From RQOF01 sp964461135 (GTDB lineage: Bacteria > Calditrichota > Calditrichia > RBG-13-44-9), in the NCBI GenBank assembly GCA_964461135.1, contig CAYWTB010000064.1:1-27020 (forward strand): a stretch of DNA of 27,020 nucleotides. Reading direction: 5' to 3'. The first letter of the stretch is position 1. The number at the start of each line of letters is the position of its first letter. The translations under genes and the position numbers were made by a program. The notes below the pieces were generated by a model. The model saw only the letters and a list, made by a program, of their open reading frames with translations. It searched no databases and was not told where the DNA came from. This document shows positions 8,036-16,465 of the stretch, piece by piece.

Positions 8036-9350
8036 TATCGTGGGAAAATTACGGCGTTCTCTTTTTCTGAAAATTTTACTGGTGTTTATCGCCTCTTATG
8101 TCATCATCATTCTTATCCCCGTTTTTTCACATAAAATAATCTATCAGGCTCCCAGGTTTTCCAGGGTGCCGGGCGTATTTGTGGGTTATTCGCACTACAT
8201 TGTGAAAAATCTGGGAGTTCCTCCCGACACTGTCCGTGCCCGGGCCTTTGCGGACAGTGCCAAAATCCAGATTCGCTTTGCTGATAATAATTTTAACTGG
8301 GCCAGTCAGGAGAATGTGCCGCAGTTTAACGAGCTATCCTTCATCCGGGATAACCCTATAAATCCGGAAACACATGCCGGCTATTTACAAGACAAAAGAG
8401 GACTGGCGGTCCTGATAAACCAGAACGAATCCCGATATCTGATTGTTTTTACCAGACCGGAAAGAGAAACCTTTTTGTCCGGCGCCCAACAGCAGACAAT
8501 CATTCTGATTATTTGTTCAACTTTCATCATTATTGCTGTATACTTTTTTATCCAGTGGTTTCTGAAGCCAATCAAAACCTTACACGAAGGTGTTGATCAA
8601 CTGGCAGCTGGTAATCTGAATTATCAAATTGAGGTGCGGCGTGCGGATGAACTGGGCCAGCTGGCCCGCTCCTTCAACTCCATGACCCGCAGGATCCGGG
8701 AAATGCTACGGGCACGAGATCAACTGCTGCTGGACGTTAGTCATGAATTACGTTCTCCCCTCACCCGTATGAAAGTGGCCCTGGAATTCCTGGAAGACAA
8801 CGATGCCAAAGAGAGCTTGCGTGAAGATATCATTGAAACGGAAAATATGGTGACGGAAATTCTGGAAACCGAACGGCTGAAAAGCACCCATGGCAGCCTT
8901 AAGCTGGAGAGACTGAATGTGTCTTCAATCTTAAAGGCAATGTGCCATGAATTTAGCGGTCAGAAGCCTGGAATTAAGCTCCGGAAAAGTCCGGCCAAAT
9001 TATTTATTCAGGCAGACTCCGAACGCCTGCAGATGCTATTAAAAAATATTATATCAAATGCGCTGAAATTCTCCCGTGGTAATGGCAAGCCAGTTCAAAT
9101 AGCCATCCGGGAATCCATTGAAGGTATCAGCATCGAAATCAGGGATTTTGGTCTTGGAATTTCCCAAAAGGAATTACCGTATATTTTTGAACCTTTTTAC
9201 CGGGCGGACAAATCCCGGTCCCGGAAAACAGGCGGTTACGGCCTGGGGCTCAATCTGAGCAAAAATATTATGGAAGCCCATGGGGGTGAAATTATTGTAA
9301 AGAGCAGGTCGGGTGCGGGTACTACTGTATATCTGAAATTTAAAAAATAA
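8025..9350 (+). CDS. Sensor histidine kinase (CpxA/BaeS-like)
   Basis: The 441-residue inner-membrane kinase has two membrane segments (about 13-33 and 158-179) bracketing a periplasmic sensor region of about 120 residues. HAMP follows (about 179-231), then HisKA with VSHELRSPLTRMK and phosphoacceptor His240. HATPase has the N box NIISNALKF, G1 DFGLGI, F box FEPFYR and G2 GGYGLGLNLSK. All catalytic motifs are intact. I start it at ATG 8025, which has GGAGG 6 nt upstream; ATG 8022 is adjacent and the frame stays open further upstream inside the regulator gene. The stop-start overlap with the regulator indicates translational coupling. The sensed signal is unknown, but the periplasmic loop and neighbours point to envelope stress. 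Confidence 0.92.
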   Translation: MKIDIVGKLRRSLFLKILLVFIASYVIIILIPVFSHKIIYQAPRFSRVPGVFVGYSHYIVKNLGVPPDTVRARAFADSAKIQIRFADNNFNWASQENVPQFNELSFIRDNPINPETHAGYLQDKRGLAVLINQNESRYLIVFTRPERETFLSGAQQQTIILIICSTFIIIAVYFFIQWFLKPIKTLHEGVDQLAAGNLNYQIEVRRADELGQLARSFNSMTRRIREMLRARDQLLLDVSHELRSPLTRMKVALEFLEDNDAKESLREDIIETENMVTEILETERLKSTHGSLKLERLNVSSILKAMCHEFSGQKPGIKLRKSPAKLFIQADSERLQMLLKNIISNALKFSRGNGKPVQIAIRESIEGISIEIRDFGLGISQKELPYIFEPFYRADKSRSRKTGGYGLGLNLSKNIMEAHGGEIIVKSRSGAGTTVYLKFKK

Positions 9351-9540
9351 AAAAATACCCCGGGCATTGCCATTGATGAAACGGCCAAAAGTGGAATGCA
9401 GCTACCTGAAAGCAGGAACCAGATTTTCCGGGATCCAGATACCCGGGAACATTCCTGAAATAAGTTACGTCTGCTTTATACTTTCTCTGATCTTCCGCAA
9501 CGCGGCCACTTCCTGGTTATCTTTAATTTCGTTTTTTATT

Positions 9541-9558
9541 CTCTCTCTCTCTCTCTCT
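9541..9558 (+). repeat. (CT)9 dinucleotide microsatellite
   Basis: Nine perfect CT units abut the regulator box at 9559. Such tracts can change length by slippage; here a change would alter the sequence just upstream of the box rather than a coding frame. Confidence 0.85.
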
Positions 9559-9573
9559 GTTACAATTTATTAC
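9559..9573 (+). promoter_or_regulatory. Direct-repeat regulator box GTTAC-N5-ATTAC upstream of the Spy/efflux operon
   Basis: GTTAC at 9559-9563 and ATTAC at 9569-9573, spacer AATTT, match the box at 7186-7200 in half-site, spacing and A/T spacer. A candidate -10, TATATT, lies at 9587-9592, so the box would cover the -35 region as for class II activation. There is no good -35 hexamer, which fits activator dependence. Inferred from pattern. Confidence 0.55.
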
Positions 9574-9777
9574 AATCCTGAAAAAGTATATTTACAAATG
9601 AATGGTAGATTTGTTCTGTATTGAATTAAGGGTTGAGGTTTGTTTAAACATGGGTTGCACTACGGGTGATTACAAAAAAAGGAAACAACCATTTCCCGGC
9701 AACGGGAAATCATGGAATCATTATTCATTTTCTGAAATGTGTATTTACTGAGATTAAATTATTAGAAGGAGAAGTTT

Positions 9778-10416
9778 ATGGAAAATTTAAAATTTTTGGG
9801 TTTTATGCTGGTTCTTATTTTGTTTGCAGGAAGTGTTTATTCCCAGCAAAAGGTGGATGATTCGATTATTGAAAGGATTCAGAAAAATCTGGAATTGACA
9901 AAAGAACAAAGCGGAGAATTACAGACGATTTTGCAAAACGCCGGCAACGAGGCCAATCATATCAGGGAATTGAACCGGAGAGATCCCGAGGCCATTAAAG
10001 CGGCTATGGCTGACCTGCGGGAACGGACCAATCAACAAATTGAAAATATTCTAACGCCAGAACAGCTAAAAAAATATCAGGAGATGAAAAGTAATCTTCA
10101 GTTCTTCCGAGAGGCGCGGGATAACCGGCTGGAGGAGTTACAGAAGAGATTGAACCTTTCCGATGAACAGGTTTCCAAAATAGAGCCCATCATGGCAGCG
10201 GCCAGAGAGAAAATGCAGGAGTTGCGGCAGAATAGTTCGGGAGACCGCCAGGAGATGCGTTCCGGGATGCAGGCTATTTTCCAGGAACGGGATCAGAAAA
10301 TAAAGGAAATTCTTACTGACGCCCAGAAAGCAGAGTATGATAAATATTTACAGGAGCAACGGGAGCAAATGCGTCAGCAGCGAGGGCAGCGACCGGGCGG
10401 AAAAAGACCCAATTAA
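9778..10416 (+). CDS. Spy/CpxP-like periplasmic LTxxQ-repeat protein
   Basis: The 212-residue protein starts with a signal peptide (about 1-23, ending SVYSQ). The mature part is almost all charged alpha-helix with four LTxxQ-type motifs: LTKEQ (40-44), LTPEQ (92-96), LSDEQ (127-131) and LTDAQ (179-183). This is the hallmark of the Spy/CpxP family of periplasmic ATP-independent chaperones and stress sensors. It is longer than E. coli Spy (about 160) and contains what looks like a duplicated LTxxQ pair. The tail is rich in Arg, Gln and Gly. AAGGAG precedes the ATG. It heads the efflux operon and lies downstream of the two-component genes, as spy and cpxP are Cpx/Bae targets in enterobacteria. 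Confidence 0.85.
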   Translation: MENLKFLGFMLVLILFAGSVYSQQKVDDSIIERIQKNLELTKEQSGELQTILQNAGNEANHIRELNRRDPEAIKAAMADLRERTNQQIENILTPEQLKKYQEMKSNLQFFREARDNRLEELQKRLNLSDEQVSKIEPIMAAAREKMQELRQNSSGDRQEMRSGMQAIFQERDQKIKEILTDAQKAEYDKYLQEQREQMRQQRGQRPGGKRPN

Positions 10417-10453
10417 AGAATGGTCCGATGATTCAGAAAGGGATGAATACAGG

Positions 10454-11809
10454 ATGATTTTTAATATAAAAATAATAGTACAAAACATCAGGCGGTTTCT
10501 GCCGGTCCTATTAGTATTTGGATACTTACTTCTGGCAGGAAATGGCCTTGCCCGGGAATCCGAAAATATTACCATGGCCCAGGCCATACAAATGGCCCTG
10601 GAAGGGAATATCAGTCTGCAGCAGTTTTTAAACGTGGTGTATTCGGATCAGATCAATGTCAAACAGTCAAAGGCAAATTTTCTGCCTAATCTGGGTGCCA
10701 ATTTTTCAGCCTCAAAAAACTATCCTAAAACCGGAAATACCGGCGAGTCATTTACCGGATCCATTACTTCCAATCTGAATTTATTTAATGGTTTTTATGA
10801 TGTAGCGCACCTGAAAATTTCGCGCATGAACCTGGCCTCAGATACGGCGGATTACGCCTGGAACCGCCAGACCATTGTCTTTGGAACTGTCTCCCAGTTT
10901 ATGCAGGTGGTTCTGGACAGTGAATTTATTCGCATTGCCACGGACAATCTTCAAACGCAGCAGGATCAGCTGAAGCAGATAGAGGCATTCATGAAGGCCG
11001 GCAACCGCTCCAGGGCCGATGTTTACCAGCAGCTGGCGGATATGAAGCAGAGTGAACTCCAGCTGATCCAGGCACAGCGGGACTACGCCGTCAGCCGTCT
11101 GGATCTGCTGCAGATCCTGGGGAAACCTGCTGAAGCCGGCCTGCAGTTTCAGACACTGCTGGTAGATAGCCTGATTTTGGGATTTGTGAATAAATCTCCC
11201 GAAATAATAACCTCCGATGTGATAGAAGCCCGGATGGATGCCCTTTCCCAGAAATACCAGATACAGGCAGCCAGGTATCAGATTCAGGCGGCTCGCTCGG
11301 ATTACTGGCCATCGCTTTCCTTCTCCGTCGGTTCTGGTTCCGGTTACAGGAGTGGAATCCCGGGTCTGGATTTCTCTGACCAGTTTATAGATGAAAATCC
11401 GTACATCGGTATTGGTCTCTCTTTTTCTCTTCCGTTATTTGATCGCTTTTCAACAAAATTTTCAGTACAACAGGCCCGGCTGCAATTGTCCACCCAGCAG
11501 CTCACCCTGCAAAACCTGCAATTACAGATCGGATCACAGATAAAACAGGCACTGCTGGATTATCAAACGGCGCTGAAACAACGTGAAGTTGCTCATGCCC
11601 AGTATGAATATTCCAGTGAAGCCTTGAAAATTTCCGAAGAACGCTTCCGGGTAGGATCGGCTACCTATATCGAATTAAGCCAGGTACGGGCCAACTATTA
11701 TAATGCGGCCTATCAGAAAATAAGTGCGGATTATAACCTGCTGCTGAGATATATGACCATTCATTATTATGGCGGAACGGTGGATGCTGCAATCAGTATA
11801 TTCAATTAA
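10454..11809 (+). CDS. TolC-family outer-membrane efflux protein
   Basis: This outer-membrane channel subunit of about 451 residues would form the exit duct of the pump encoded downstream. A signal peptide covers about residues 1-34 (RRFLPVLLVFGYLLLAGNGLA). Two OEP repeats follow: the first begins at MAQAIQMALEGNISLQQ with NFLPNLGANFSAS, the second at MDALSQKYQIQAARYQIQAARSDYWPSLSF, with long coiled-coil Gln-rich helices typical of the TolC tunnel. I chose ATG 10454 because the signal peptide begins there; the frame stays open upstream into the Spy-like gene, but that part is not protein-like. It begins 37 nt after the Spy-like gene, and its stop is 20 nt before the adaptor start, so all are co-transcribed. 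Confidence 0.9.
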   Translation: MIFNIKIIVQNIRRFLPVLLVFGYLLLAGNGLARESENITMAQAIQMALEGNISLQQFLNVVYSDQINVKQSKANFLPNLGANFSASKNYPKTGNTGESFTGSITSNLNLFNGFYDVAHLKISRMNLASDTADYAWNRQTIVFGTVSQFMQVVLDSEFIRIATDNLQTQQDQLKQIEAFMKAGNRSRADVYQQLADMKQSELQLIQAQRDYAVSRLDLLQILGKPAEAGLQFQTLLVDSLILGFVNKSPEIITSDVIEARMDALSQKYQIQAARYQIQAARSDYWPSLSFSVGSGSGYRSGIPGLDFSDQFIDENPYIGIGLSFSLPLFDRFSTKFSVQQARLQLSTQQLTLQNLQLQIGSQIKQALLDYQTALKQREVAHAQYEYSSEALKISEERFRVGSATYIELSQVRANYYNAAYQKISADYNLLLRYMTIHYYGGTVDAAISIFN

Positions 11810-11829
11810 GTAATGTGGAGAGTAAATTA

Positions 11830-13113
11830 ATGAAAAAGAAAATTATTTTAAGTATTCTAAGCATTATTGTACTGCTGGTTATTGTTAAGGTGATTTACAG
11901 TGCAATTGCGGGAACCGGTAACGCGAACTACCAGTTTGCTGAGGTTACCGTCGGTAACCTGGAAAATACCATTTCCAGCAGCGGTACCCTGAGTCCGGTA
12001 ACCACGGTGGAAGTGGGTACGCAGGTTTCCGGTACCATTGCCCAGATCTATACCGATTTTAATGATCATGTTAAAAAGGGTCAGCTGCTGGCGGTATTGG
12101 ATACCGTATTGCTTAAGGCCTCTGTGCTGGATGCCCGGGCAAGTGTGGAAAAAGCGGAAGCTCTGCTGGAACAAGCGCAGGCAGATTTTGACCGGAATAG
12201 ACCTTTGTTTGATCAGGAAATGATTTCCGAAGCTGAATTTTTGCCCTACAAGATCAATCTTAAAACACAGACAGCTAACTTAAAATCAGCGCAGGCATCA
12301 TTAGTACGGGCGGAACGTAATCTGAAATATGCAGTGATTTTGGCCCCCATATCCGGAACTGTTACCCAGCGCAATGTTGAAGCGGGGCAGACTGTGGCAG
12401 CAAGTTTTTCCACACCGACTCTCTTCAAAATTGCGGAAGATCTGTCTCAAATGGAGATTCTGGCAGCAGTAGACGAAAGTGATATCGGGCAGATTAGAGA
12501 AGGGCAGCCGGTACGCTTTGATGTTCAGGCTTACCCTGAGAAGGAATTCTCAGGAATAACCAAGCAGATCAGGCTAGAACCCACCACGGTGTCAAATGTG
12601 GTTACCTATACGGTGGTTATTGGGGCTACCAATAAAGAGAATTTCCTCCTGCCGGGAATGACGGCTACAGTGGATTTTATCACCGAAGAGAAGAAAGATG
12701 TGCTGCTGGTTCCCAATGCCGCCCTGCGGTTTCAACCCGACGAAAAAACAGTTGCCGAGTTCCGCCAAAAAAGGCAGAAAGAGCTTGAATCGCTGCCGGA
12801 TTCCCTGCGGAAACAGCGCGGATTACCGATGGGCGGTCAGGCTGGAACAGGAAACCGCCCTTCAATGGGTGATCAATCGGGTTCGCAGAGATCAAGAAAT
12901 TTCGGACAAATTTGGTACCTGGACCAGCATGGAAAACTGGCCATGGATTTTGTGCGAACCGGTATGACCGATGGTACGAATACCGAGATTGTCAAAAGCA
13001 GGAATTTGAAGGAAGGGATGAAAGTTATTACCGGTCTGGAGCCTTCCGAAAAAGCAAAAAATAATGCTGAAAGTTCCAACCGCGGATTCGGCGGCAGGGG
13101 CAGGATGTTTTAA
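11830..13113 (+). CDS. MacA-like periplasmic adaptor (membrane fusion protein)
   Basis: The 427-residue adaptor bridges the MacB-type transporter and the TolC channel. An N-terminal membrane anchor (about 1-25, KKIILSILSIIVLLVIVKVIY) is followed by a biotinyl-lipoyl-like half (EVGTQVSGTIAQIYTDFNDHVKKGQLLAVLDT), a helical hairpin (about 100-155), the second lipoyl half (VILAPISGTVTQRNVEAGQTV) and beta-barrel and membrane-proximal domains. Between about residues 302 and 355 it has a charged, Gly/Gln-rich insert (QKRQKELESLPDSLRKQRG), and the tail is Gly/Arg-rich (NRGFGGRGRMF); both look disordered. GGAGAG precedes ATG 11830; GTG 11815 is a less likely start. Confidence 0.9.
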   Translation: MKKKIILSILSIIVLLVIVKVIYSAIAGTGNANYQFAEVTVGNLENTISSSGTLSPVTTVEVGTQVSGTIAQIYTDFNDHVKKGQLLAVLDTVLLKASVLDARASVEKAEALLEQAQADFDRNRPLFDQEMISEAEFLPYKINLKTQTANLKSAQASLVRAERNLKYAVILAPISGTVTQRNVEAGQTVAASFSTPTLFKIAEDLSQMEILAAVDESDIGQIREGQPVRFDVQAYPEKEFSGITKQIRLEPTTVSNVVTYTVVIGATNKENFLLPGMTATVDFITEEKKDVLLVPNAALRFQPDEKTVAEFRQKRQKELESLPDSLRKQRGLPMGGQAGTGNRPSMGDQSGSQRSRNFGQIWYLDQHGKLAMDFVRTGMTDGTNTEIVKSRNLKEGMKVITGLEPSEKAKNNAESSNRGFGGRGRMF

Positions 13114-13262
13114 CAGGAGTGGGGCCGGGCAAAAGCCGGGCCTGAGGGGCCAGCCAGAAGCCAGGGGCGAGGTTGAGCTGAATCAGATGAATCCGGTAAA
13201 ACCCGGATCGAAGTGGGATTTTGACGCTGGTGCCGGATTACTTCAAAGAGCAAAGGTTTAGG

Positions 13263-14000
13263 ATGAATAACGTCATTGAAACAATACAGATAACCAAGAC
13301 ATTTCACATGGGTGATGTGGCGGTTCATGCGCTGCGGGGAATTGACCTGACGGTGACGCCGGGTGAATTTGTGGCCGTGATGGGAGCTTCCGGATCGGGC
13401 AAATCCACCTTGATGAATTTGATCGGTTGCCTGGATGTCCCCACAACCGGTGAGTATTACCTGGATGGAAAATCGGTTGGAAAAATGAGCCGAAATGAGT
13501 ATGCCGACATCCGCAATCAGAAAATCGGGTTTGTATTCCAGGGATTTAATCTGCTGGCCCGGACAACCGCCCTGGAGAATGTAGAGCTGCCGCTATTTTA
13601 TGACCGCACCGGGCGAATTAAAAATCCCCGGCAGGCAGCACTGGCAGCCCTGAAACGGGTGGATCTGGGAGACCGGGTGGAGCATGAACCCAATCAGCTC
13701 TCCGGAGGGGAGCAGCAGCGAGTGGCCATAGCCCGGGCACTGGTGAATGAACCGGCCATTATCCTGGCAGATGAACCCACCGGAAACCTGGATTCGCGCA
13801 CTTCAATCGATGTCGTATCTGTTTTTCAAGAATTGAATGACCAGGGGATTACCATCATTCTGGTGACCCATGAACGCGACATTGCCCAGTATGCCAGGCG
13901 GATTGTCGAGATACGAGATGGACATATTCTGAAAGATTTTTCGGTGGAAAAACGCCGCAATGCCAGGGAAGATCTGGCCAAAATACCGGAGGAAGAGTAA
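13263..14000 (+). CDS. MacB-type ABC transporter ATP-binding protein
   Basis: The 245-residue ATPase belongs to the LolD/MacB (type VII ABC) family. All nucleotide-binding motifs are present: Walker A GASGSGKST, Q-loop FVFQGFNLL, signature LSGGEQQRVAIARAL, Walker B IILADEPTGNLD and the switch His in LVTHERD. It ends with a charged extension after residue 225. In E. coli MacB the ATPase and permease are fused; here they are separate genes, as in many Bacteroidota and Firmicutes. AAAGG lies 6 nt before ATG 13263; the frame stays open to 13221 but lacks a better start. A 149-bp GC-rich spacer with a weak GGC/GCC hairpin near 13130 separates it from the adaptor gene. Confidence 0.92.
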   Translation: MNNVIETIQITKTFHMGDVAVHALRGIDLTVTPGEFVAVMGASGSGKSTLMNLIGCLDVPTTGEYYLDGKSVGKMSRNEYADIRNQKIGFVFQGFNLLARTTALENVELPLFYDRTGRIKNPRQAALAALKRVDLGDRVEHEPNQLSGGEQQRVAIARALVNEPAIILADEPTGNLDSRTSIDVVSVFQELNDQGITIILVTHERDIAQYARRIVEIRDGHILKDFSVEKRRNAREDLAKIPEEE

Positions 14001-14056
14001 TCCTGCCGGATGGAGCCTGCAGCAATCAAAAGCAAAATCTGAGGGGAAACCAATAT

Positions 14057-15277
14057 ATGTTACAACTGAAAAATCTGCTTAAGGCAGCCTTTAAAAGTTT
14101 ATTGAAAAACCGCAGTCGCAGTTTATTAACCTCGCTGGGTATCATTATTGGTGTGAGTGCGGTTATTGTAATGGTGGCCATCGGGCAGGGATCCCAAACG
14201 GTAATAGAAGAGGGAATTAATTCCCTGGGCACCAATCTCATCATTATCTTTCCAGGTTTCAGTCAATCCGGTGGAGTGAGCCGGGGAGCTGGTAGTTTTA
14301 ATCGTTTTACATTTGATAATGTGGAAGCCATCCAGAAGGATGCCACCCTGGTCAGTGCGGTTTCACCGGTGGTGCGCACCGGCGGGCAGGTTATCGGTGG
14401 TACCGGGAACTGGGCTACCACGATTTATGGCGTTTCGCCTGAATATTTCAAGATACGTGATTGGCAGATCGAGGATGGGGAATTTTTTACCGAGCGTGAT
14501 GAACGTGCTAATAAAAAAGTAGCGCTTTTGGGCCAGACTGTAGCGAATCAATTGTTTCCCAGTGAAGATCCAACCGGTCGGCAAATTCGCATCCGCAATG
14601 TGCCATTTAAGGTCATTGGTGTGCTTAAGGCGAAAGGACAAAGTGGGTTGGGGACTGATCAGGATGATCTGATTCTAGCGCCGGCTACTACAGTTCTGTA
14701 CCGATTAAAGGGCGGCCGCTGGGTAGATATGATCAATGCCAGTGCCGTATCCACTGCCAGCATGCAGGCGGCGGAGGACCAGATAGAAACCATTCTTCGC
14801 CAGGCTCATCACCTGAACCCCGGTGAGGATAATGATTTTACCATCCGGGACCAGACCCAGATTGCCGAGACGGCTTCGGAAACATCACGGGTGATGACCC
14901 TGCTGCTGGGATCTATTGCTGCCGTATCCCTTATTGTGGGTGGAATCGGAATCATGAATATCATGCTGGTGTCAGTTACGGAAAGAACCCGGGAAATCGG
15001 TATCCGGCTGTCGGTAGGTGCCCGAAGCAGTGATGTGATGCTGCAGTTTCTCACTGAAGCCATTGTGCTGAGCCTGGCCGGAGGCGCCATTGGCATCCTG
15101 CTGTCTTTTGGAATTACCATTATTCTGAACCACTTCACCCAGCTGACTGCCATCATTAATCCGCAAATTGTTTTTATTTCATTTCTCTTCTCAGGGGCGG
15201 TAGGTGTGTTCTTTGGCTTTTATCCGGCGCGCAAGGCCTCCACCCTGAATCCCATCGATGCGCTGCGGTATGAGTAA
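14057..15277 (+). CDS. MacB-type ABC transporter permease (FtsX-like)
   Basis: The 406-residue permease completes the tripartite pump. An N-terminal helix at about 22-44 (LLTSLGIIIGVSAVIVMVAIG) is followed by a large periplasmic MacB_PCD domain (about 45-270) and an FtsX domain with three C-terminal membrane helices (about 275-305, 328-355 and 365-390), including GGIGIMNIMLVSVTERTREIGIRLSVGA, the coupling-helix signature. It ends ARKASTLNPIDALRYE, the classic C terminus of the family. GAGGGG lies about 10 nt before the ATG. Substrates of such pumps include macrolides, peptides, lipoproteins and heme precursors; which one applies here is unknown. It is the last gene of the operon, with no clear intrinsic terminator after it. 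Confidence 0.92.
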   Translation: MLQLKNLLKAAFKSLLKNRSRSLLTSLGIIIGVSAVIVMVAIGQGSQTVIEEGINSLGTNLIIIFPGFSQSGGVSRGAGSFNRFTFDNVEAIQKDATLVSAVSPVVRTGGQVIGGTGNWATTIYGVSPEYFKIRDWQIEDGEFFTERDERANKKVALLGQTVANQLFPSEDPTGRQIRIRNVPFKVIGVLKAKGQSGLGTDQDDLILAPATTVLYRLKGGRWVDMINASAVSTASMQAAEDQIETILRQAHHLNPGEDNDFTIRDQTQIAETASETSRVMTLLLGSIAAVSLIVGGIGIMNIMLVSVTERTREIGIRLSVGARSSDVMLQFLTEAIVLSLAGGAIGILLSFGITIILNHFTQLTAIINPQIVFISFLFSGAVGVFFGFYPARKASTLNPIDALRYE

Positions 15278-15599
15278 AAGATGGTTTTAAGGCACCAGGC
15301 ATGTTTAAAATGCAAAGTACAGATTGTAAGGCGCAAACAGAGGATTCAGGTGCCAGGATGCAGGCTTATAAGGTTAAAAGAAAAAGCTAGTCAGACTTCT
15401 GCCTGCGATTAAGGGAGCTTTATTGTTTGTCCTGACCTCCTGTGTTTTTGGTTCTGGTTATATTGTCTTCCTGACAGCCGGTTTGTTACCCTACATTTTT
15501 GACTGATTCAATGAAAGTTGCTGGCATAGACATTTTCTCGATGACGAACTTACGGGCGAGTGATTGATTTTATTTTAACAATCGATGTATGTAAATGCA
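15278..15599. other. Intergenic stretch after the efflux operon, no gene
   Basis: No coding frame, RNA gene or strong hairpin recognised. It lies between the 3' end of the permease gene and the 3' end of a convergent decayed gene and may include eroded coding sequence. Confidence 0.4.
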
Positions 15600-16312
15600 C
15601 TAATTATCTGTTTGGCGGAAACCGGTTCCGATTCCACTCAGCTCCCGTTTGAAATGGTTTTTTCCTAAAAGTCTTATTGATTTCAAGTTATCTGGGGGGA
15701 TTTCAGCGTGGTATTTTTTGACAGTGGTGCGGATTACCCGGAGGGCGTTGTATGAACTTCCGCTAATTGCAATTGCATTAGTTGTTTGAGATTGATTCAA
15801 TCTGAGGACCCGCGTTACATCAGCGGCAACCGCGTAAGCGCTCTAAGTGGTGTAGTCAAATCCTTTGGCTCGAACCGGTGCCACATCGCTCAGGCGGCAT
15901 TGAACCTGGTAAGCTGTGGCCAGCGCGGTAATATATTCACGTCCATTTTTCTTACCGTATTCACAGGCAACCAAAATGGAAGATATATTATCGCTGGGGT
16001 GGCAGGTTTGTCCTCTGGCCAGATAACTGTCATGAAAATCCAGGTAGCGAACCAGGGCGCCATTGAAAAAAGCCGCCCGGTTCGGGGGGATGTCTTGCCA
16101 CCGCCGATCAATGTAAAATGGTTGCTTCCATCGAAATCTTTTACTTGCTCCTGAATAACGTGAATCACATTCGCTCCCAGAGCCAGAGCACCAATTCTGA
16201 ATCCCAGGCTGTCCAGGGTGGGAATCTTCACATGATTTCGCGCCGAATCCGACAGGTCGTCATAGGTTGTTTTCGTTACAAAATCTGCCAATGATTCTAC
16301 CAGATAGGCCAA
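15600..16312 (-). pseudogene. Decayed MmgE/PrpD-family (2-methylcitrate dehydratase-like) gene
   Basis: Three pieces on the minus strand read as one MmgE/PrpD protein if lesions are repaired. Piece 1 (from 16312, TTG, no ATG, with a stop just upstream) has LADFVTKTTYDDL, PTLDSLGFRIGAL and LIGGGKTSP. A one-base frameshift near 16080-16085 then moves to RAAFFNGALVRYLDFHDSYL, ARGQTCHPSDNISSILVAC and NGREYITALATAYQVQCRLS, the most conserved part of the family. An in-frame TAG at 15843-15845 interrupts FDYTT*SAYAVAADV. The last piece has NAIAISGSSYNALRVIRT, then jumps to KKYHAEI, which normally lies much further along, implying an internal deletion. About 237 codons remain against about 450-500 in intact members. 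It is not functional as it stands. Confidence 0.85.
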
Positions 16313-16465
16313 AGCCCAACCTCAATTTTTGATATCTAAATTCTTTCGGAATTATAAATTTTTTATATAAAGGAATAATGAAAAATTCTCATAGAAAATT
16401 TACCATAACTTTCTATTTCGGCAGGAAGAAACGGACTTTCTTCCGTCAGGTAAATATTGCCCCGG

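Larger units (their letters stand above)
9351..9777. other. Regulatory intergenic region upstream of the Spy/efflux operon
   Basis: 427 bp without a clear gene. It holds a (CT)9 microsatellite at 9541-9558, directly followed by the RTTAC direct-repeat box and a possible -10 (TATATT, 9587-9592). On the minus strand a short open stretch reads into a coding-like end (EVAALRKIRESIKQT, stop near 9470), but it has no start codon and is probably chance or a remnant. The downstream gene would have a long leader of about 180 nt if transcription starts near 9599. Confidence 0.5.

Noticed and set aside
9367..9624. Plus-strand open frame of 85 codons after the kinase gene
   Set aside because: It runs through the CT microsatellite and the regulator box and lacks a ribosome site; the region is better explained as regulatory DNA.
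13113..13262. Attenuator between adaptor and ATPase genes
   Set aside because: The GGC-AAAA-GCC stem is only 3 bp before a mismatch and no T tract follows, so it is not a convincing terminator or attenuator.
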